A DNA stretch of 64,000 nucleotides from Curtobacterium sp. MCBA15_012 (GCF_001864935.2 NZ_CP126267.1:1488001-1552000), one strand, 5' to 3'; shown: positions 38,151-46,977, counted from the first letter of the stretch. Numbers and translations: made by a program. Notes: generated by a model not told the origin, from the sequence alone.

Positions 38151-38217
38151 TGACACGCCGTGTCAGCACGCGCGCATCATGCGCCATGCGGCGGTCTCGT
38201 GCATTACAAGGGTGTAA
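38151..38217. promoter_or_regulatory. Two dyad-symmetric candidate operators upstream of the peptide transport operon
   Basis: TGACACGCCGTGTCA (38151-38165) is a perfect 6-3-6 palindrome, and TTACAAGGGTGTAA (38204-38217) a 5-4-5 palindrome. They lie in an unusually AT-rich stretch for this genome, 130-195 bp before the binding-protein gene. The regulator is unknown. Confidence 0.4.
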
Positions 38218-38257
38218 ACAAATCTCCCTCAGCTCGTGGAATTCCGTGTCAGGGTGG

Positions 38258-38264
38258 TAGCAAT
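38258..38264 (+). promoter_or_regulatory. Candidate -10 of the peptide transport operon
   Basis: TAGCAAT lies 80 bases before the binding-protein start, downstream of the two palindromes. Confidence 0.35.
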
Positions 38265-38344
38265 GAGCGTCCCTGACCGGGCACACAGTCGATCCACCTC
38301 CGGTCCGGGGACCCCTTCGAACACCACCGAGAGAGGCAGCGGAC

Positions 38345-39961
38345 ATGGCATCCGTGAGCAAGTGGGGCAAGCGCGGCATCGCGCTCGGCGCCGGGGCAGC
38401 AGCGACGGCGCTGGTGCTGACCGGGTGCGCGAGCAGCAGCGTCTCCGACACCGACCTGAACGGCATGAGCATCGGCACGACGGACAAGATCACGTCCCTC
38501 GACCCCGCCGGTTCCTACGACAACGGCTCGTTCGCCGTGCAGAACCAGGTCTTCCCGTTCCTGATGAACACCCCCGTCGGCAGCCCCGACGTGAAGCCGG
38601 ACATCGCCGAGAAGGCGGAGTTCACGAACGACACGACGTACGAGGTCACCCTCAAGAAGGGCCTGAAGTTCGCGAACGGCCACGACCTCACGTCCAGCGA
38701 CGTGAAGTTCTCGTTCGACCGTGAGCTGAAGATCAACAACGAGAACGGCCCGCAGTCGCTGCTGGCGAACCTCAAGAGCATCGACACCCCGAACGCCACG
38801 ACCGTGGTGTTCAACCTGGACCACGCCGACCAGACCTGGCCGCAGGTGCTCTCCAGCCCCGCCGGTCCGATCGTCGACGAGCAGGTGTTCTCGGCGGACA
38901 AGGTCACCCCCGCGGCGGACATCGTCAAGGGCAAGGCGTTCGCCGGGCAGTACGAGATCACCTCGTACAAGGAGAACGACACGATCCAGTACAAGGCGAA
39001 CCCGAACTACGACGGGCTCCTCGGCAAGGCCAAGTCCGACTCGGTCACGGCCAGCTACTACACCAAGGAGACCGACCTCAAGCTCGCCGTGCAGAAGGGC
39101 GACGTCGACGTGGCGTACCGCTCCCTGACGCCGACGGACATCGCCGACCTCCGCAAGGACGACAAGCTCGAGGTCACCGACGGCCCCGGCGGCGAGATCC
39201 GCTACATGGTCTTCAACCTCAACACGCAGCCGTTCGGTGCGAGCCAGTCCGACGCCGACGAGGCCAAGGCCCTCGCGGTGCGCCAGGCCGTCGCCGACGT
39301 GGTCGACCGCGCGTCGATCGCGAAGGAGGTCTACAACGACACCTACTCGCCGCTGTACTCGATGGTGCCGGACGGGCTGACGGGTGCCGCGAAGCCGTTC
39401 GAGAAGCTCTACGGCAACGGTGACGGTGGCCCCGACGTCGACAAGGCGAAGGAGACCCTGTCGAAGGCCGGGGTCAGCGGCAAGGTGCAGATCGACCTGC
39501 AGTACTCGCCGGACCACTACGGCTCGACCTCGGACGACGAGTACGCGGCGATCAAGACCCAGCTCGAGAACTCGGGCCTGTTCACCGTCAACCTGCAGTC
39601 GACCGTGTGGACGACCTACTCGCAGGAGCGCGTGAAGGACGCCTACCCGGTGTACCAGCTCGGTTGGTTCCCGGACTTCTCGGACGCCGACAACTACCTG
39701 TCGCCGTTCTTCTCGAAGGACAACTTCGTGCAGAACCACTACGACGACGCCGAGATCCAGAAGCTGATCGCCGACGAGCAGCAGGAGTCCGACAAGGACA
39801 AGCGCGCCACGCTCATCGAGCAGGCACAGGAGCGCGAGGCCACCCAGATCTCGACGCTGCCGCTCCTGCAGGGCAAGTCGGTCGCGGTCGCCGCGAAGGA
39901 CGTCAAGGGCCTGGTCCTCGACTCCTCGTACAAGTTCCGCTACGCAACGCTCAGCAAGTAA
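38345..39961 (+). CDS. Peptide ABC transporter substrate-binding lipoprotein (SBP family 5)
   Basis: The 538-residue protein has a lipoprotein signal peptide with lipobox LTGC (Cys28) after basic residues and a hydrophobic core. The mature part has family 5 features: LTSSDVKFSFDRELKIN, a central domain, and GWFPDFSDADNYLSPFF near the C-terminus. It would capture oligopeptides or similar ligands outside the membrane and pass them to the permeases downstream. Lys/Asp content is higher than in neighbours, as usual for secreted binding proteins. The start is ATG 38345 with GAGAGG upstream. Confidence 0.93.
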   Translation: MASVSKWGKRGIALGAGAAATALVLTGCASSSVSDTDLNGMSIGTTDKITSLDPAGSYDNGSFAVQNQVFPFLMNTPVGSPDVKPDIAEKAEFTNDTTYEVTLKKGLKFANGHDLTSSDVKFSFDRELKINNENGPQSLLANLKSIDTPNATTVVFNLDHADQTWPQVLSSPAGPIVDEQVFSADKVTPAADIVKGKAFAGQYEITSYKENDTIQYKANPNYDGLLGKAKSDSVTASYYTKETDLKLAVQKGDVDVAYRSLTPTDIADLRKDDKLEVTDGPGGEIRYMVFNLNTQPFGASQSDADEAKALAVRQAVADVVDRASIAKEVYNDTYSPLYSMVPDGLTGAAKPFEKLYGNGDGGPDVDKAKETLSKAGVSGKVQIDLQYSPDHYGSTSDDEYAAIKTQLENSGLFTVNLQSTVWTTYSQERVKDAYPVYQLGWFPDFSDADNYLSPFFSKDNFVQNHYDDAEIQKLIADEQQESDKDKRATLIEQAQEREATQISTLPLLQGKSVAVAAKDVKGLVLDSSYKFRYATLSK

Positions 39962-39973
39962 CACCCACCGGAC

Positions 39974-40008
39974 ACCAGGGGGCGTTCCCACGAGGAACGC
40001 CCCCTGGT
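39974..40008 (+). terminator. Intra-operon hairpin after the binding-protein gene
   Basis: ACCAGGGGGCGTTCC (39974-39988) pairs perfectly with GGAACGCCCCCTGGT (39994-40008). A 15-bp stem here should protect or terminate part of the transcripts, giving more binding protein than permease. Confidence 0.8.
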
Positions 40009-40033
40009 CACGTCCCGAAAGGCACCCCCAACC

Positions 40034-41128
40034 GTGACCGTCATCCCACCCGAGGCGATCGAGTCGGAGCCCACGAAGCCGCAGGCACAGCGCAGTGCCA
40101 AGGGCGGCGGCGGGCTCGGCCGGTACGTCCTCGTCAGGTTCCTGCTCATCTTCCCGACCGTCTTCATCCTGGTGACGCTCGTGTTCTTCCTGATGCGCGT
40201 CATCGGGAACCCGATCACCGCCTCGGTCGGCGGTCGACTGACGCCGTCGCAGCTGCAGGAACGCCTGCACGCGGCCGGCTACGACCGCCCCGTGTTCGTG
40301 CAGTACCTCGAGTACCTCGGCAACATCGTGCGCGGCGACTTCGGCACGACCTCGACCGACAACCGGCCGATCACCGAGATCATCGTCACGTACGGCGGCG
40401 CCACCGCGGAGCTCGTGTTCTACGCGCTCATCGTCGCGCTGCTGCTCGGCATCCCGCTCGGCATGGTCGCCGCCTACGTGCGCGACAAGTGGCCGGACGT
40501 GCTGTTCCGCGCCCTCGCGATCCTGACCTACGCGACGCCGGTGTTCTTCGGCGGTCTGCTGCTCAAGCTCGTGTTCTCGGTCTGGCTCGGCTGGCTGCCC
40601 CTCGGGGACCGCGCGTCGACACGGGTGTCGCTCATCCTCGACAACATCCCCGGCGCGACGGGCATCTACATCATCGACGCGCTGCGGACCGGCAACGCCC
40701 AGGTGATCGGCGACGTGCTCCTGCACGCCGTGCTGCCGGCGCTCACGCTCGGTCTGCTGACGGCGGGCATCTTCCTGCGCCTGGTGCGCGCGAACATGAT
40801 CGGCTCGCTCGGCTCCGAGTACGTCGACGCGGCCCGCTCGCGCGGCGTCCGGGAGTCCCGGCTGGTCCGGACCCACGCGTTCCGTCCGGCGCTCGTCCCG
40901 ATCATCACCGTGATGGGCCTGCAGATCGCCATGCTGCTCGGTGGCTCGGTCCTCACCGAGACCACCTTCGGCTGGCGGGGGCTCGGCTTCGAGCTCAACC
41001 AGTACCTGTCCGCCCGTGACTTCGTCGCGGTCCAGGGCATCGTCGCGATGCTCGCCGTGATCGTCGCCGTGACGAACTTCGTCGTCGACGTCGTCGCGGC
41101 CTTCATCGACCCGAGAGTGAGGTTCTAG
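40034..41128 (+). CDS. Peptide ABC transporter permease (DppB type)
   Basis: The 364-residue permease has six predicted membrane helices, the N-terminal YVLVRFLLIFPTVFILVTLVFFLMR region (in part) typical of DppB/OppB, a periplasmic segment with LGNIVRGDFGTTSTD, and the cytoplasmic EAA-type loop YVDAARSRGVRESRLVRTHA. The start is GTG 40034 with GAAAGG upstream. It is followed by the DppC-type gene after 2 bases. Confidence 0.93.
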   Translation: MTVIPPEAIESEPTKPQAQRSAKGGGGLGRYVLVRFLLIFPTVFILVTLVFFLMRVIGNPITASVGGRLTPSQLQERLHAAGYDRPVFVQYLEYLGNIVRGDFGTTSTDNRPITEIIVTYGGATAELVFYALIVALLLGIPLGMVAAYVRDKWPDVLFRALAILTYATPVFFGGLLLKLVFSVWLGWLPLGDRASTRVSLILDNIPGATGIYIIDALRTGNAQVIGDVLLHAVLPALTLGLLTAGIFLRLVRANMIGSLGSEYVDAARSRGVRESRLVRTHAFRPALVPIITVMGLQIAMLLGGSVLTETTFGWRGLGFELNQYLSARDFVAVQGIVAMLAVIVAVTNFVVDVVAAFIDPRVRF

Positions 41129-41130
41129 CG

Positions 41131-42126
41131 ATGGCCGACACCTCGCTCGTCGACCGCCACGAGCCGCTCTGGAAGCGCCTCCCCGTGGTGGTCCAGCTCC
41201 GCAAGAGCACCGGCTGGCAGCGCGGCATGCTCGTCACCGGCGTCGTCATCTGCGCGCTGTACCTCGTGGTCGCCCTCGCGGCGCCGCTCATCGCCCCGTA
41301 CGGCTTCGGCCAGCTGCAGGGCGCCGACGGCCAGAGCTTCCCGCGCACCGGCTCCCCGAGCCCCGAGCACATCTGGGGCACGACGGTCGGCGGGTTCGAC
41401 GTGTTCAGCCGCGTGGTGTTCGGCGCCCGCACCGCGGTCCTCGTCGTGGTCGTCGCCGTGGTGGTCTCGATCACCATCGGCGTGATCCTCGGCATGGTGT
41501 CCGGCTACCTCGGCGGCTGGCTCGACCGGATCCTCGTCGTGGTCGCCGACGCGATCTACGCCTTCCCCTCCCTGCTGCTCGCGATCGTCGTCTCGATCGT
41601 GATCTCCGGCGGGAACTCGAGCTACTCGGGCGGCATCGTCGCGGCGGCGATCTCGATCACCGTGGTCTACGTGCCGCAGTACTTCCGCGTCGTCCGGGCC
41701 GAGGCCGTCCGCCTCCGCAACGAGGCGTTCGTCGAGTCGGCTCGTGTGCTCGGGACGAACCCGTGGCGCATCATGACCCGCCACGTGCTGCGGAACTCGA
41801 CCCGCTCGCTGCCGCTCATCCTGACCCTCAACGCGAGCGACGCGATCCTCACGCTCGCCGGGCTCGGCTTCCTCGGGTTCGGCATCGGTCCGACCGCGGG
41901 CGCCGAGTGGGGCTACGACCTCAGCCGTGCGCTGTCCGACGTGGCCTCCGGCGTCTGGTGGACCGGCGTCTTCCCCGGCGTCGCGATCGTCGTGCTCGTG
42001 CTCGGCGTGACCTTCATCGGCGAGAGCCTCAACGACATCTCCGACCCGCGTCTGCGTGCCCGTCGCCGGCTGAAGCAGCTGGTGTCGCGCCGCGGGGCGA
42101 CCAGCACGGAAGGGGCGGCCGCATGA
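41131..42126 (+). CDS. Peptide ABC transporter permease (DppC type)
   Basis: The 331-residue permease has an N-terminal helix, a segment HIWGTTVGGFDVFSRVVFGA characteristic of DppC/OppC, and the EAA loop FVESARVLGTNPWRIMTRHV. It pairs with the preceding DppB-type subunit. Its stop overlaps the ATPase ATG by 4 bp. Confidence 0.93.
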   Translation: MADTSLVDRHEPLWKRLPVVVQLRKSTGWQRGMLVTGVVICALYLVVALAAPLIAPYGFGQLQGADGQSFPRTGSPSPEHIWGTTVGGFDVFSRVVFGARTAVLVVVVAVVVSITIGVILGMVSGYLGGWLDRILVVVADAIYAFPSLLLAIVVSIVISGGNSSYSGGIVAAAISITVVYVPQYFRVVRAEAVRLRNEAFVESARVLGTNPWRIMTRHVLRNSTRSLPLILTLNASDAILTLAGLGFLGFGIGPTAGAEWGYDLSRALSDVASGVWWTGVFPGVAIVVLVLGVTFIGESLNDISDPRLRARRRLKQLVSRRGATSTEGAAA

Positions 42127-43955
42127 CGGACGCAGCCCAGCGCCTCCAGGCCGACGGCGACGACGGCACCAGCCGCCGCAGCGCCGACGACGGCACCAGC
42201 CGCAGCAGCGCCGACGACGGCACCAGCCGCCGCAGCGCCGACGACGGCACCAGCCGCCGCAGCGCCGACGACGGCACCGGCCGACGCAGCGCCGACGGCG
42301 CACCCGTCGCCGTCGTCGACGACCTCACCGTCACCTTCGCGACCGACGGCGGCGCCGTCGACGCGGTCCGCGGCGTCAGCCTCGACGTCCGCCCGGGCGA
42401 GGTCCTCGCCCTCGTCGGCGAGTCCGGCTCCGGCAAGTCGGTCACGGCGCGCAGCATGCTCCGCCTGATGCCGGAGACGGCGACCCTGGGCGGCGCGGTC
42501 TACCTCGACGGCACCGACGTCATCAGCGTGGGCGCGCAGAAGCTCCGCGAACTGCGGGGGACCGCCGGGGCGATGGTGTTCCAGGAGCCGTCGACCGCGC
42601 TGAACCCGGTGTTCACGGTCGGGTGGCAGATCGCCGAGGGTCTCAGGGCGCACGGCGGCGTCTCGAAGAAGGAGGCGCGCGCCACGGCGATCGACTACCT
42701 CCGCCGCGTCGGCATCCCCGACCCGGAGGAGCGCGTCGACCACTACCCGCACCAGTTCTCGGGCGGTCAGAAGCAGCGCGTCGTCATCGCGTCGGCGCTG
42801 GCGCTCGAGCCGAGTGTCATCATCGCCGACGAGCCGACCACGGCGCTCGACGTCACGGTGCAGGCCGAGATCCTCGACCTGCTCCGACGGTGCCGCGACG
42901 AGTTCGGCGCGGCGATCGTCATCATCACGCACAACATGGGCGTCGTCGCCGACCTGGCCGACCGCGTGGCCGTGATGTACCAGGGCGAGGTCGTCGAGGA
43001 GGCCCCGGCGGCGCAGCTCTTCGCCGCCCCCCAGGCCGACTACACGAAGCGCCTGCTCGCCGCCGTGCCCCGCCTCGAGGCCTCGACCGGCACCGCCCGC
43101 CGCGCCGCGATCGCCGAGGACGTGACGCCGCTCGTGTCGGCCCGCGGGCTCGAGATCGAGTATCCCGGACGGCTCGGGTCGCCCGCGTTCCGCGCCGTCA
43201 AGGGCGTCGACCTCGACATCCGCCCCGGCGAGGTCCTCGGCCTGGTGGGGGAGTCCGGCTCCGGCAAGACCACCATCGGCCGGGCGATCGCGGGACTCAC
43301 CCGGATCACGGGCGGCTCGCTCGACGTGCTCGGCACCGAGATGCTCGGGTACCGCGAGCGCGACTTCAAGCGGCACCGCAAGGACATCGGGTTCGTGTTC
43401 CAGGACCCGGCGACCTCGTTCAACCCGCTCCTGACGATCGCCGAGTGCGTCGCCGAGCCGCTCGTCGTGCACGGCGCCGAGCGCAACCCGCGCGCCGCCC
43501 GCAAGCGCGTCGACGAGCTGCTCGAGGCCGTGCAGCTCCCCGCCGCGTACGGCGACCGCTACCCGCACGAGCTGTCCGGCGGGCAGCGCCAGCGCGCCTC
43601 GCTCGCCCGGTCGCTCGCGCTCCGGCCGAAGCTGCTCATCGCCGACGAGCCGACGAGCGCGCTCGACGTGTCCGTGCAGGCGCGCGTGCTCGAGCTGTTC
43701 CTCGACCTGCAGCAGGACCTCGGGTTCGCGTCGCTCTTCATCAGCCACGACCTCGCGGTCGTCGGCGCCCTGTCGGACCGCATCGCGGTCCTGTACCGGG
43801 GCGACATGGTGGAGACCGGCACGACCGCGCAGGTGCTCGGCGCGCCGCAGCACCCGTACACGCAGCGGCTCCTCGCGTCGCTGCCGGTCCCGGACCCGGC
43901 GGAGCAGGCCGAGCGACGGCGTACGCTGGAGGCACTGGAGCGCGCCGGGTCCTGA
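42123..43955 (+). CDS. Fused peptide ABC transporter ATPases (DppD-DppF) with an N-terminal 9-residue repeat
   Basis: The 610-residue protein contains two nucleotide-binding domains. Domain 1: Walker A GESGSGKSV, signature FSGGQKQRVVIASAL, Walker B VIIADEPTTALD, H-loop IITHNM. Domain 2: GESGSGKTT, LSGGQRQRASLARSL, LLIADEPTSALD, FISHDL. Both sites look intact. Residues 13-57 are five copies of a DDGTSRRSA-type repeat encoded by a 27-bp tandem array (42159-42293). ATG 42123 overlaps the permease stop, so the repeat is translated unless a later start is used; in-frame GTG codons near 42300 are possible. Confidence 0.92.
   Translation: MTDAAQRLQADGDDGTSRRSADDGTSRSSADDGTSRRSADDGTSRRSADDGTGRRSADGAPVAVVDDLTVTFATDGGAVDAVRGVSLDVRPGEVLALVGESGSGKSVTARSMLRLMPETATLGGAVYLDGTDVISVGAQKLRELRGTAGAMVFQEPSTALNPVFTVGWQIAEGLRAHGGVSKKEARATAIDYLRRVGIPDPEERVDHYPHQFSGGQKQRVVIASALALEPSVIIADEPTTALDVTVQAEILDLLRRCRDEFGAAIVIITHNMGVVADLADRVAVMYQGEVVEEAPAAQLFAAPQADYTKRLLAAVPRLEASTGTARRAAIAEDVTPLVSARGLEIEYPGRLGSPAFRAVKGVDLDIRPGEVLGLVGESGSGKTTIGRAIAGLTRITGGSLDVLGTEMLGYRERDFKRHRKDIGFVFQDPATSFNPLLTIAECVAEPLVVHGAERNPRAARKRVDELLEAVQLPAAYGDRYPHELSGGQRQRASLARSLALRPKLLIADEPTSALDVSVQARVLELFLDLQQDLGFASLFISHDLAVVGALSDRIAVLYRGDMVETGTTAQVLGAPQHPYTQRLLASLPVPDPAEQAERRRTLEALERAGS
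42159..42293. repeat. 27-bp coding tandem repeat, five copies
   Basis: Units of 27 bp begin at 42159, 42186, 42213, 42240 and 42267, each GACGACGGCACCAGCCGCCG plus 7 bases, with few differences. They encode a hydrophilic DDGTSRRSA tail ahead of the first ATPase domain. Confidence 0.93.
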
Positions 43956-43970
43956 CCCGACGCCACCAGC

Positions 43971-44013
43971 CTGGAGGCGCGACCCGCGTCGACGACGCGG
44001 GTCGCGCCTCCAG
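43971..44013 (+). terminator. 20-bp perfect hairpin terminator after the fused ATPase gene
   Basis: The arms 43971-43990 and 43994-44013 are fully complementary around a 3-base loop, including CTGGAGGCGCGACCCGCG. It suggests the downstream ATPase has its own promoter. Confidence 0.85.
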
Positions 44014-44170
44014 GCCGGCACCTCCAGGGCACCGAACCGTCCCGACGACAACTCACGTCGTCGAGGCGGCACACCGCCGTGGCCGCGTTCGCGCGCCGTC
44101 ACGGCACGCACCGCGCCCGGGACACGGGCCGCGTGTGGACCGTCGCCAGGGGCGGCGTGGAAGGGGACCC

Positions 44171-45109
44171 ATGATCGCGGTGAACGGCCCGGCGGTCGTC
44201 GCAGACGACGTCTCGATCGAGTACCGGGGCGGACGTGGCTCGGCTCCGATCCGGGCGGTGGACGGCGTCAGCCTGACCGTCCGGCAGGGCGAGATCCTCG
44301 CGGTGCTCGGCGAATCGGGCTCGGGCAAGTCCACCTTCGCCGCCGCGGTCGCCGGCCAGCTCGGTGCCACCGGCGAGGGCGAGGGGGCGCACCGTCGGCA
44401 CATCACCGGCGGCGAGCTCACGGTCCTCGGCGAGCACGTGCGCGGGCTCCGGCCGTCGTCGCGGAAGGCCGCCCGGCTCACCGGGCGCATCGGCTACCTG
44501 CCCCAGGACGGGGCGGACCGGCTCAGCCCCGACCTGACCGTCGGCGAGGCGATCGCCGAGCCCATCTACATGCGCGACCGCCGCTTCGACCGCAAGGAGG
44601 CCGGCCTGATCGTCGCCCGCCTAGTCGACGCGGTGCACCTGCCGCTCGGCGTCATGCGCCTGAACACGTGGGAGCTGTCGAGCGGCCAGCGGCAGCGCGT
44701 CGCGCTCGCCCGGGCGCTCGTCCTCGAGCCGCAGCTGCTCGTCGCCGACGAACCGGCACGCGGCGTCGACGTCCTCGTCCGGCAGTCGGTCCTCGAGGCC
44801 CTCACCAACCTGCAGCGCGGCCGTCAGTTCTCGGCGATCGTGGTGTCGAGCGACCTGCGCGAGGCACGGGCGCTGGCCGACCGTGTCGCGATCATGTCCG
44901 AGGGCCGCGTCGTCGGTCTCGGCACCTTCGACGAGGTCCTCGACAACCCCGTCGACCCCTACGTCCGGACCCTCGCGGCGACGGCGGCCCGGCCGGTCAA
45001 GCGTCGTCCCGCGGGCAGCTCGTCCACCGTGGCACGCCGGTCTGCGGCGCCGCGACAGCCCGCCGCCGCCGGGACCGGTCCCCGCGCCGGACGGCAGGAG
45101 AACGCATGA
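44171..45109 (+). CDS. ABC ATP-binding protein with a degenerate H-loop
   Basis: The 312-residue protein is a single peptide-transporter-like ATPase: Walker A GESGSGKST, Q-loop YLPQDGADRLSPDLTV, signature LSSGQRQRVALARAL and Walker B LLVADEPARGVDV. The switch histidine is replaced by Ser227 (VVSSDLREA where ISHDL is usual) and the D-loop region is atypical. The C-terminal ~45 residues are Arg/Ala/Pro-rich. It lies after a terminator, has GGAAGGGG before ATG 44171, and overlaps the dehydrogenase gene by 4 bp. It may be a slow or regulatory partner of the transporter. Confidence 0.88.
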   Translation: MIAVNGPAVVADDVSIEYRGGRGSAPIRAVDGVSLTVRQGEILAVLGESGSGKSTFAAAVAGQLGATGEGEGAHRRHITGGELTVLGEHVRGLRPSSRKAARLTGRIGYLPQDGADRLSPDLTVGEAIAEPIYMRDRRFDRKEAGLIVARLVDAVHLPLGVMRLNTWELSSGQRQRVALARALVLEPQLLVADEPARGVDVLVRQSVLEALTNLQRGRQFSAIVVSSDLREARALADRVAIMSEGRVVGLGTFDEVLDNPVDPYVRTLAATAARPVKRRPAGSSSTVARRSAAPRQPAAAGTGPRAGRQENA

Positions 45110-46125
45110 CCCGGGACGCACCGACCACGTCGAGCGCCCGCGGACACCGCGCCGTCGTCACCGACGCCGGGGCACCGCTGCCGGTCGAGGCACCGACGCC
45201 GGGTCCGGTCGCGATCCTGCCCGAGGCCGCCGACCTGCACGAGGCCGCTGTCCGTGACGCCGGCGGGACGGTCGCGCCCCTCGGTGCCGACACCCGCGGG
45301 ATCGTCTGGCTCGACGCACGCGACCCGGACGGTCTGGCCACGGCACTCGACGACGCACCCGCCGTCGGCTGGGTCCAGCTCCCGTTCGCCGGTGTCGACG
45401 CGTTCGCGCACCTCATCGAGGAACACGGCGACCGGGTGCTGTTCACGTCGGCGAAGGGCGCGTACGCGGAACCCGTCGCCGAGCACGCCCTCGCCCTGAC
45501 GCTCGCGACGCTGCGGGTGCTGCCGGCGCGAGCGCGGGCGACCTCGTGGGCGACCGAGCCCGAGGGCGTGTCGCTGTACGGCCGGAACGTCGTCGTCGTC
45601 GGTGCCGGGGGCATCGCGCTCGAGTACATCCGGTTGATCGCGCCGTTCGAGACCTCGGTCACGGTGGTGCGACGGTCCTCCGACCCCGTCGACGGTGCCG
45701 ACCGCTCCGTGACGACCGACGAGCTCGACGCGGTGCTGCCCGACGCCGACGTCGTGGTGGTCGCCGCGGCGATGACCAGCGGCACGGCGAAGCTGTTCGG
45801 TGCCGAGCAGTTCGCGCTGATGCAGCCCTCCGCGCGGCTCGTCAACATCGCCCGCGGGGGACTCGTCGACACCGACGCCCTCGTCGCCGCGCTCCGGGAC
45901 GGCGAGATCGCCGGCGCCGGACTCGACGTCACCGACCCCGAGCCGCTGCCCGACGGCCACCCGCTGTGGACCACCCCCGGCGTGGTCGTCACGCCGCACC
46001 AGGCGGACACGCCGGACATGGTGGCGCCGCTGCTCGCCGAGCGCGTGCGGGCGAACACGACCGCGTTCCTCGGTGGGGACGGGACCGGGTTCGTCGGCGT
46101 CGTGGACCCGGCCGCGGGCTACTGA
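45106..46125 (+). CDS. D-isomer-specific 2-hydroxyacid dehydrogenase family protein
   Basis: The 339-residue protein has the NAD-binding domain of the family: VVVVGAGGIALEYIRLI (last Gly of the usual GxGxxG replaced by Ala), catalytic Arg in VNIARGGLVDTDAL, Glu in DVTDPEPLPDGHPLW and His in VVVTPHQAD. Active-site residues Arg, Glu and His are all present. It would reduce a 2-oxo acid or oxidise a 2-hydroxy acid; the substrate is unknown. ATGA coupling to the unusual ATPase implies a shared job with peptide import. Confidence 0.88.
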   Translation: MTRDAPTTSSARGHRAVVTDAGAPLPVEAPTPGPVAILPEAADLHEAAVRDAGGTVAPLGADTRGIVWLDARDPDGLATALDDAPAVGWVQLPFAGVDAFAHLIEEHGDRVLFTSAKGAYAEPVAEHALALTLATLRVLPARARATSWATEPEGVSLYGRNVVVVGAGGIALEYIRLIAPFETSVTVVRRSSDPVDGADRSVTTDELDAVLPDADVVVVAAAMTSGTAKLFGAEQFALMQPSARLVNIARGGLVDTDALVAALRDGEIAGAGLDVTDPEPLPDGHPLWTTPGVVVTPHQADTPDMVAPLLAERVRANTTAFLGGDGTGFVGVVDPAAGY

Positions 46126-46192
46126 TCCGCCTCCGGGAGCACGGCGCGCCCGGGATGCGCGATGGATGCGCGGACCGGGCTCCGGGTCCTGC

Positions 46193-46198
46193 TATGCT
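46193..46198 (+). promoter_or_regulatory. Candidate tRNA-Asn promoter -10
   Basis: TATGCT lies 42 bases before the tRNA. Confidence 0.45.
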
Positions 46199-46240
46199 GG
46201 TACCCGTTGTTCGCGGGGGGTTCACCTCGGCGGGCAGTGA

Positions 46241-46313
46241 TCCTCGATAGCTCAATTGGCAGAGCAGCCGGCTGTTAACCGGCAGGTTGTTGGTTCGAGT
46301 CCAACTCGGGGAG
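46241..46313 (+). tRNA. tRNA-Asn (anticodon GTT)
   Basis: A 73-nt cloverleaf: acceptor TCCTCGA/TCGGGGA (one U-G pair), anticodon stem GCCGG/CCGGC with loop CTGTTAA, T stem GTTGG/CCAAC with loop TTCGAGT, discriminator G. CCA is not encoded. Confidence 0.96.
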
Positions 46314-46318
46314 CAGGC

Positions 46319-46346
46319 AGGCCCTCACCGTTCGCGGTGGGGGCCT
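46319..46346 (+). terminator. tRNA-Asn terminator
   Basis: AGGCCCTCACCG (46319-46330), loop TTCG, CGGTGGGGGCCT (46335-46346), one G-U pair, followed by TCTC. Confidence 0.85.
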
Positions 46347-46447
46347 TCTCGCGTCCGGAGTCCTCGTGTTCCGGGGCCTTCTCGCGTCCCGGGGTCGCCG
46401 TGCTCCGGCGCCGTCGTGTTCGCAGGCGGCGTCCGGTCTGAAGCTGT

Positions 46448-46453
46448 TAGCGT
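46448..46453 (+). promoter_or_regulatory. -10 element of a leaderless promoter (lipoprotein gene)
   Basis: TAGCGT is followed by 6 bases and GTG 46460. Confidence 0.5.
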
Positions 46454-46459
46454 TCACAG

Positions 46460-46948
46460 GTGCTCTCCTCCCGCCGTGCCCTCGTGACGATGCTCGTCGT
46501 CGTCGGTGCGCTCGGGCTCGCCGGGTGCACACCGTCGGGGGAGCCCGAGGCTGCCGACTCCGCGGACACCGGCTCCCGGACCGGAGTGGCCGCGTCGGGC
46601 AGCGCGCCGATCGTGTTCGCGTTCGTGTGCGGCACGGGCGACGGTGACGTGACCGAGACCTACTCGACCTACGCCGCGGCGTGGGAGGCCGAGCGCACCG
46701 ACTGCAGCGCGAAGCCGGTCACCGGCACCGAGCCGTCCGCGCAGCAGGAGGCCGCCGTCAGCGCGGCGGACGAGGGGGCGACGCTCCAGGAGCTCGCCGC
46801 GACCTGCGCGGAGCGCGGTGTGGCGCCGTGGACCGCGCCGGTCTCCTCACCGGCCGAGGCGGGCCTGGCCGCGGGCCTCCTGGAGTACTGCCCCGGTCAC
46901 CCGGAACGCGACCGCCTGCAGGAGGCGCTGCGCGTCTACCGGGGCTGA
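46460..46948 (+). CDS. Putative lipoprotein, unknown function
   Basis: The 162-residue protein begins with a lipoprotein signal peptide (SSRRALVTMLVVVGALGLAGC, in part) with lipobox LAGC near residue 23. The mature region is acidic with three further cysteines (AFVCGTGDGD, RTDCSAKP, AATCAERG, and one in EYCPGH), which suggests a disulfide-stabilised small domain. No family is recognised. The start is GTG 46460, with a -10 six bases before it. Confidence 0.7.
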   Translation: MLSSRRALVTMLVVVGALGLAGCTPSGEPEAADSADTGSRTGVAASGSAPIVFAFVCGTGDGDVTETYSTYAAAWEAERTDCSAKPVTGTEPSAQQEAAVSAADEGATLQELAATCAERGVAPWTAPVSSPAEAGLAAGLLEYCPGHPERDRLQEALRVYRG

Positions 46949-46977
46949 GCCGCGCCTCCCGGCCGTCGCCGGTGGCG

